In this document: in pieces, positions 5,761-10,134 of the stretch
Numbering within the stretch: position 1 is the stretch's first letter
Layout of the letters: each line of letters begins with the position of its first letter
NCBI GenBank assembly: GCA_045648765.1
Contig: JAZROQ010000002.1
Span: forward strand, 1-10,134
Source of the DNA: RGIG3009 sp045648765
Lineage (GTDB): Bacteria > Bacillota > Clostridia > Oscillospirales > Acutalibacteraceae
Length of the DNA: 10,134 nucleotides
Reading direction: 5' to 3'
Made by a program: the position numbers and the translations under genes
The notes under the pieces: generated by a model
Seen by the model: only the letters and a program-made list of their open reading frames with translations
Database searches by the model: none
Told to the model about the DNA's origin: nothing

Positions 5761-6693
5761 GTGAAAAAGAAGTCGTATTTTTATATCGACGATGTTGTTT
5801 GGTTGTTTCGTGATTTGACAAGAGAAAAGCCAAAAAGCCTTTTTGATAATTTCTTTTTAAAAATTCTCAAAGAAGCGCACGAAAAATATGGACTGAAAGT
5901 GCAGCTCAATTTGTTTTATCGCACCGACTTTTTTTATGGCAACGACGAATTCACGCTTGCCGAAATGACCGATATTTACAAAACCGAATGGGAACAAAAT
6001 GCCGATTGGATTCGTTTTGGCTTTCATGCCAAACAAGAATTTCCCGATTATCCGTACATCAACGCCTCTTATGAAGATGTCAAAAATAATTATGAGGCTG
6101 TTCGCAACGAAGTGTATCGGTTTGCCACTCCCGCCAACTGGGGAACAACGGTCAATCCGCACTGGCGGCCGATGAGTAAAGAAGGCTGCAAAGCACTGGT
6201 GGATTGCGGGGTAAAATTTACGTGCGCGACCACCGGTGAAAAAAAGCCGTATAACGGCGACCCCAATTCACTTCCGTACGGACACGCCGCACGGTTGTTG
6301 CAAAACAAAAAGCCGGAAACCGCCACCTTTATCCGCAAAACAAAAAATCTTTCCATTCTCCATTCATTGTGCGGTTACAACCACTTAACCGATGAACAGT
6401 TGGCAGATTCGCTTCATAACTTGGGCTATTATATCGACAACGAAATTGGTATTAACATCAAAACGTTCCTGGTCGGTCCGCTGATCGACCAAAGCAAACT
6501 TGCCGACATGCGAGCCGAAATGGAACAGTACGCGCAGTATGAGTTTGTGGGTTGGGCAACACACGAACAATATTTCCACAAAGATTATCTTGCCTATCAA
6601 CCCGATATTGCCGAAAAATTGTTTATTGCCTGTGATGTTTTGCAGCAAAACGGTTTTGAATACATCTTTTTAGAAGATATTTTGGAGGGTTAA
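5761..6693 (+). CDS. Polysaccharide-deacetylase-like protein, first gene of the operon
   Basis: This protein has 310 residues. I see no exact family by name, but the pattern suggests the NodB/polysaccharide deacetylase-like barrel. An acidic pair follows a hydrophobic strand near the start (FYIDD, D10-D11). An H89 segment (RFGFHAKQEFPD) sits where the metal-binding His motif would be, followed by NPHWRPMSKEG (132-142, H134), and the C-terminus has THEQYFHKDY (267-276) followed by a helix and the final strand FEYIFLEDI. The second His of the usual H-x3-H metal motif is not evident, so the activity may differ from true deacetylases. No signal peptide or membrane segment is seen, so it is likely cytoplasmic. 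The start is GTG at 5761, eight bases after GGAGAG. Upstream in-frame starts at 5683, 5728 and 5752 fall in the promoter or on top of the ribosome binding site. The AtuA-like gene follows after 5 nt. Confidence 0.7.
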   Translation: MKKKSYFYIDDVVWLFRDLTREKPKSLFDNFFLKILKEAHEKYGLKVQLNLFYRTDFFYGNDEFTLAEMTDIYKTEWEQNADWIRFGFHAKQEFPDYPYINASYEDVKNNYEAVRNEVYRFATPANWGTTVNPHWRPMSKEGCKALVDCGVKFTCATTGEKKPYNGDPNSLPYGHAARLLQNKKPETATFIRKTKNLSILHSLCGYNHLTDEQLADSLHNLGYYIDNEIGINIKTFLVGPLIDQSKLADMRAEMEQYAQYEFVGWATHEQYFHKDYLAYQPDIAEKLFIACDVLQQNGFEYIFLEDILEG

Positions 6694-6698
6694 CGGTT

Positions 6699-8012
6699 AT
6701 GAAAATTGTCGCTCTTAACGGACTGTTAGGTTACGGATACAGCGAAGAAGCGCTCAACATTGCATTTTCGGAAAAAGTGGATTACCTTGGTGTCGATGCC
6801 GGTTCTACCGACCCGGGACCGTATTATTTAGGCAGCGGTAAATCGTTTACGGACAGAAGCGCTGTTAAACGAGATTTGTCGTTGGCTTTGAGCAAAGCAA
6901 GAGAACAAAATACACCGTTTATCATCGGCACCGCCGGTGGTGCGGGTAGCCAAAAACATGTCGATTGGCTCAAAGACATCATTTATGAAATTGCACACGA
7001 AAAAAGTCTTTCTTTCAAACTGGGGACGGTATATACCGATGTCAGCAAAGAATATGTCAAAGAAAAATTGAAAGCGGGCAAAATCACCGACATGAGCAGT
7101 GAAATGCCACTTACCGAAACCGCCATTGACGAAACAACCACGGTTGTCAGCCAAGTCGGCATTGCTCCGATTATCGAACTTCTCAAAGACGGAACAGATG
7201 TTATCGTTTGCGGCAGAGCGTGCGACACCGCTATTTATGCTGCACCGTGTGTGTACCACGGCTACAACGCAGGGCTCGCATTCCACATGGCAAAAATCAT
7301 GGAATGCGGCGCCATGTGTTCCGAACCGGTGGCTGCTGCCGATGTCATGCAAGGGTATATGTACGATGACTATTTTGAACTTCGTCCTGCAAATCCCATT
7401 CGCAAATGTACCGTCAGCCGCGTTGCCGCACACACGCTGTACGAGCAAAGCAACCCCTATCTCATTTACGAGCCGGACGGGGTGTGCGATTTAACCAATT
7501 CCACTTTCACGCAAATTGATGAACGAACGGTGCGTGTGGCGGGTTCGGTTTTCCACGAAGCCAAGCAACCAACGTTAAAACTCGAAGGTGTAAAATGTTC
7601 GGGCTATCGTACCATTTGCCCCGCTACTATCTACGATGCCAAAACCATCGAAAATATCGATACCATCATCCGTATTGTCACTGATTTTGTAAAAGAAACC
7701 ACCAAACACACTCTCCCCGCAAACAGCTATACCATTCAATTCAAAATGAGCGGCGGCAAAGAATCCTCGTTAGGAATCATTATGGACATTGTCGGAAAAA
7801 CGCAAGAAATTGCCGATACCGTGTGTGCTTTGGTCAGAAGCCGTATGCTTCACTGTGATTACGAAGGCAGAAAATCCTCGGCAGGCAACCTTGCTTTTCC
7901 GTTTTCACCGTCGGACATTCATGTGGGGGCGGTGTATGAATTCTCGGTGTTTCATTTAGCGGCAGTGGATTCGCTACTGGAAACGTCACACATTGTCAAA
8001 GAGGTGATATAA
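6699..8012 (+). CDS. AtuA (DUF1446)-family protein
   Basis: This 437-residue protein matches the acyclic terpene utilisation AtuA family as I know it. Conserved stretches are NGLLGYGYSEEA (7-18), LGVDAGSTDPGPYYLGSG (30-47), FIIGTAGGAG (74-83), VIVCGRACDTAI (168-179), MAKIMECGA (197-205), CTVSRVAAHTLYE (237-249), NPYLIYEPDGV (252-262), and near the end HCDYEGRKSSAGNLAFPFSPSDI (385-407). The family name comes from the Pseudomonas terpene cluster, but its exact reaction is not firmly known. Relatives occur in many organic-acid or acyl-CoA catabolic operons, so the terpene label should not be taken as the substrate. No membrane segment or signal peptide is seen. ATG at 6699 follows GGAGGG at 9 nt, and this ribosome site lies in the last codons of the preceding gene. 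The DUF4387 gene begins one base after its stop, which fits the usual pairing of the two families. Confidence 0.85.
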   Translation: MKIVALNGLLGYGYSEEALNIAFSEKVDYLGVDAGSTDPGPYYLGSGKSFTDRSAVKRDLSLALSKAREQNTPFIIGTAGGAGSQKHVDWLKDIIYEIAHEKSLSFKLGTVYTDVSKEYVKEKLKAGKITDMSSEMPLTETAIDETTTVVSQVGIAPIIELLKDGTDVIVCGRACDTAIYAAPCVYHGYNAGLAFHMAKIMECGAMCSEPVAAADVMQGYMYDDYFELRPANPIRKCTVSRVAAHTLYEQSNPYLIYEPDGVCDLTNSTFTQIDERTVRVAGSVFHEAKQPTLKLEGVKCSGYRTICPATIYDAKTIENIDTIIRIVTDFVKETTKHTLPANSYTIQFKMSGGKESSLGIIMDIVGKTQEIADTVCALVRSRMLHCDYEGRKSSAGNLAFPFSPSDIHVGAVYEFSVFHLAAVDSLLETSHIVKEVI

Positions 8013-8013
8013 C

Positions 8014-8313
8014 ATGAAAAAACTGATTGATTACACCAAAATACTGCGCAGCAAAAACGCAGGACCGTTGTTTATTACCTTTGATTTGATTTTCAACACA
8101 ACCGAGGATATGCGTTATGTTTCGCAGCGTTTAACCAAAGAGCACATCGCCAAAGCATACGACGTACCTGTCGAAAAAATAGAGATTATCGAATATGCCG
8201 TGGTCGATTCCATCAAAATCACGTTCCCGCGCAAAAACATCAGCGGCGCCTTGGCCGATACCGACATTTACGGTTGCCAGCAACACGTACCGCTGGCAAA
8301 TATTAAAATTTAA
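8014..8313 (+). CDS. DUF4387 protein, partner of the AtuA-family protein
   Basis: A small 99-residue protein. Family features are LRSKNAGPLFITFDLIF (11-27), a middle helix LTKEHIAKAYDVPVEKI (40-56), SIKITFPRK (66-74) and the C-terminal SGALADTDIYGCQQHVPL (77-94), as in DUF4387. Members are commonly encoded next to, or fused to, AtuA-family proteins, so it is probably a subunit or second domain of the same enzyme; that is inference from gene order. The conserved D82-D84 and Q89-Q90-H91 are candidates for a functional site. ATG at 8014 is one base after the AtuA stop, with GAGGTG seven bases upstream inside the end of that gene, so the two are likely translated in step. No independent function is known. 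Confidence 0.86.
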   Translation: MKKLIDYTKILRSKNAGPLFITFDLIFNTTEDMRYVSQRLTKEHIAKAYDVPVEKIEIIEYAVVDSIKITFPRKNISGALADTDIYGCQQHVPLANIKI

Positions 8314-8325
8314 GGGTGATTTTTT

Positions 8326-9522
8326 ATGTACGCGGATAAAGAATATATTGTCAATTTACGGCACGAACTGCACGAGTATCCCGAAATAGGTTTTGATTTA
8401 CCCCAAACCATCGCACTTGTCAAACGGGAACTTGACAATCTCGGCGTGGAATATACCGAAAAATACGGTGAATCCAGTGTGGTAGCCACTATCAATCCCG
8501 AAAAGAAGCAATTCACCATTGGTATTCGTGCGGATATGGATGCTTTGTTGATCGAAGAAAAAACAAATCTTCCTTTCAAATCGAAAATCAAAGGGCAGAT
8601 GCATGCGTGTGGGCACGATGCCCATACTGCCATGTTGCTCGGCACCGCCAAAGCATTGAATCAGTTAAAGGAAAAGATTAATTGTCGAGTGATGCTTGTG
8701 TTCCAACCCAGCGAAGAAGGTGTCCGTAGCGGGGCGGAAGAATTGGTAAAAGGCGGGTTGATGGAAGAACTCGACGTGATCATCGGTCTTCACATCGAAA
8801 ACTGGTTGGAAAGCGGAAAAATCGGAGTGTGTTCGGGACATTCTATGGCGTCCAGCCGCAATTTCCGCATCGATTTCAACGGCAAAACAGCGCATGCTTC
8901 TTTACCGCAATCGGGCGCTGATGCCTTGGCGGCAGCGGTGCGGACATATAACAATTTGCAATATATGCTCACGCGGGAAATTAATCCCTTTAGCCAATAT
9001 GTGTTTTCCATTGGCAAACTGTCAGGTGGCACCAGCCAAAACATTATTGCAGACCATGCTTATATGCTGGGTACAATCCGTACATTTGATATGGATCTGG
9101 ATGAGTTTCTTGTGAAAAGAATGAAAGAAATTGCGCGAAACACAGCCGCCGAAACAGGGGTAGAAGCCAAGGTGGAAACATCCTTGCAAGCTTATGTCGT
9201 ATATAATAACCCTTACATTGCAAGTTTAGTGCTGAAAAGCGCCGAAAAAGTTTCTAAGGGTATTCAAGAAATGCCAAAAAAACTCAGTTCAGAAGATTTT
9301 TCGCACTACCTCACCCAAAAGCACGGTGTTTTCATCCGATTGGGTACACGTAACGAAGAAAAAGGGTGTACCACACTCCCACATAACAACGACTTTTTGA
9401 TCGATGAAGAAGCACTGCCTATTGGCACAGACACCTGTGTTCAATTTGTGCTGGATAACATGAACGGCATTGATAAAGAAAAGGTTTTGGCCATGGACGA
9501 AAGAAAAAAGGTGACAAAATGA
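8326..9522 (+). CDS. M20D-family amidohydrolase (hippurate / N-acyl amino acid hydrolase-like)
   Basis: This 398-residue cytoplasmic metallopeptidase-family enzyme hydrolyses an amide bond, typically releasing an amino acid from an N-acyl conjugate. It opens with LRHELHEYPEIGF (11-23), typical of the family. The metal site is complete: HACGHDAHT (93-101) with C95 and H97, PSEEG (128-132) with E130 as general base and E131 as ligand, GLH (154-156) and LPHNNDF (351-357) with H353. The dimerisation lid contains GKTAHAS (186-192) and the GGTSQNIIAD stretch (234-243). The length is normal. ATG at 8326 follows AAGGGTGA, 12 nt after the DUF4387 stop, and the end overlaps the hydratase gene in ATGA. 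Known relatives act on hippurate, N-acetyl amino acids or indole-3-acetyl conjugates. The true substrate should fit the pathway of its operon partners and cannot be told from sequence. The lysine-rich tail (383-398) is slightly longer than usual. Confidence 0.92.
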   Translation: MYADKEYIVNLRHELHEYPEIGFDLPQTIALVKRELDNLGVEYTEKYGESSVVATINPEKKQFTIGIRADMDALLIEEKTNLPFKSKIKGQMHACGHDAHTAMLLGTAKALNQLKEKINCRVMLVFQPSEEGVRSGAEELVKGGLMEELDVIIGLHIENWLESGKIGVCSGHSMASSRNFRIDFNGKTAHASLPQSGADALAAAVRTYNNLQYMLTREINPFSQYVFSIGKLSGGTSQNIIADHAYMLGTIRTFDMDLDEFLVKRMKEIARNTAAETGVEAKVETSLQAYVVYNNPYIASLVLKSAEKVSKGIQEMPKKLSSEDFSHYLTQKHGVFIRLGTRNEEKGCTTLPHNNDFLIDEEALPIGTDTCVQFVLDNMNGIDKEKVLAMDERKKVTK

Positions 9523-10134
9523 TAAAAACAGAAGTTTATGAACAAGCCTTGTTTGAAACCATCAAACGAGGGGCTACCGTTATCTCGGACGATGTCAAAG
9601 AAGCGTTTGAAGCAGCTATAAAGCGCGAAAGCAATCCCGATGCCAAAAAAGGTTTGCAGGCCACACTTGATAGTATGCAAATGTCGCAAAAGCGCGAAAA
9701 CCCGTTGTGTGTAGACACGGGTTGGCCTATTTTCTATTTCAAAGTGGGCAACAACTGCGAAATCGAGGGCGGCTTTGTCGAACTTGAAAACGCGGCGCGT
9801 CGTGCCGTGGCAAAGGCTACCAAAATGGGATATTTACGTGCCACGATGAAACACCCCTTAACAGGCTATGACCCCGGCAATAATATTGGTATGAATATTC
9901 CCGACTTTACCTATCAATTTGTCGATGGCGATGCTATCGAAATAACCTATGCCGCAAAGGGTGGCGGGAGCGAATGCTTTGGAGGTACGCGCCACCGTAT
10001 TGTCGCGTTTGCCGATGGTATACAAGGTATCGAAAAATTTGTGATTGACAGTTTTGTGCAATCGGCGCGAGCGGGTGCCGTGTGTCCGCCCTCGGTACTG
10101 GGCATCGGTATCGGCGGCACGGCAAACGTGGCGG
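9519..10134 (+). CDS. Class I fumarase / tartrate-dehydratase-type hydratase, alpha part (3' end cut off)
   Basis: The first 205 codons are present and the rest lies beyond the window. The family is the [4Fe-4S]-dependent class I hydro-lyases (fumarase A, L-tartrate dehydratase TtdA, mesaconase), which add or remove water from C4-C5 dicarboxylates. Visible motifs are PLCVDTG (62-68) with cluster ligand C64, KGGGSE (147-152), and VCPPSVLGIGIGGTAN (188-203) with cluster ligand C189. A third ligand is expected in the missing part. After GGGSE the sequence continues CFGGTRHRIVAFADGIQG (153-170), unlike what I recall for fumarase or TtdA, so this may be a distinct substrate group. The start overlaps the amidohydrolase stop in ATGA, with AAGGTG just upstream. 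Two-subunit members have a separate beta gene downstream, which cannot be checked here. The oxygen-sensitive cluster suits an anaerobe. Confidence 0.87.
   Translation, partial: MIKTEVYEQALFETIKRGATVISDDVKEAFEAAIKRESNPDAKKGLQATLDSMQMSQKRENPLCVDTGWPIFYFKVGNNCEIEGGFVELENAARRAVAKATKMGYLRATMKHPLTGYDPGNNIGMNIPDFTYQFVDGDAIEITYAAKGGGSECFGGTRHRIVAFADGIQGIEKFVIDSFVQSARAGAVCPPSVLGIGIGGTANVA

Noticed and set aside
6828..7448. A 206-codon open frame on the minus strand
   Set aside because: It is antisense to the AtuA-family gene, with a Cys/Phe/His-rich composition typical of a reverse-frame shadow, and no promoter or ribosome site was seen.
6699..8012. Assigning the operon to terpene breakdown from the AtuA name
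   Set aside because: No geranyl-CoA carboxylase, acyl-CoA dehydrogenase or other terpene-pathway gene is present. The neighbours are an amidohydrolase and a dicarboxylate-type hydratase.

Overview
The window looks like a piece of chromosome from a member of the Bacillota, probably an anaerobic Clostridia-type organism. This is inferred from strong AGGAGG-like ribosome binding sites, sigma-A-type promoters with extended -10 elements, the mixture of families (MntP, AKR14-type reductase, DUF4037, AraC regulator beside a catabolic operon, oxygen-sensitive class I hydratase) and the standard genetic code. No rRNA, tRNA, CRISPR array, insertion sequence, phage gene or integration site was seen, and no stretch longer than 300 bases lacks a gene.

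Layout. Positions 1-1236 (minus) hold a PHP-domain metallohydrolase whose 3' end is cut off by the window edge. It is divergent from an aldo/keto reductase of the YghZ/GPR type (1376-2365, plus), and both have recognisable promoters in the 139-bp gap. The reductase converges, with a 9-bp overlap, on a manganese efflux pump gene, mntP (2357-2941, minus). Divergent from mntP is a two-gene unit on the plus strand: a TPR protein (3013-3825) overlapping by 23 nt a DUF4037 nucleotidyltransferase-like protein (3803-4741). A strong hairpin terminator (4746-4791) separates this from the convergent AraC-family regulator (4784-5638, minus).

The right half is one tightly packed plus-strand operon divergent from the AraC gene. 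In order it encodes a polysaccharide-deacetylase-like barrel protein (5761-6693), an AtuA/DUF1446-family protein (6699-8012), a DUF4387 protein (8014-8313), an M20D amidohydrolase (8326-9522) and the alpha part of a class I fumarase/tartrate-dehydratase-type iron-sulfur hydratase (9519 to the window end). Gaps are 5, 1, 12 and -4 nt, so the genes are almost certainly co-transcribed.

How the genes may work together. The AraC regulator and the operon share a 122-bp gap containing two identical 8-bp half-sites 21 bp apart. One overlaps the -35 of the regulator's own promoter and the other lies where the -35 of the operon promoter should be, which is how an activating and autorepressing AraC protein would be wired. 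The operon reads as an inducible catabolic pathway. The M20 enzyme would open an amide, the hydratase would act on a small hydroxy- or unsaturated di/tricarboxylate, and AtuA plus DUF4387 would form the less understood central step. The substrate cannot be read from the sequence. This operon is the best candidate here for an undescribed system.
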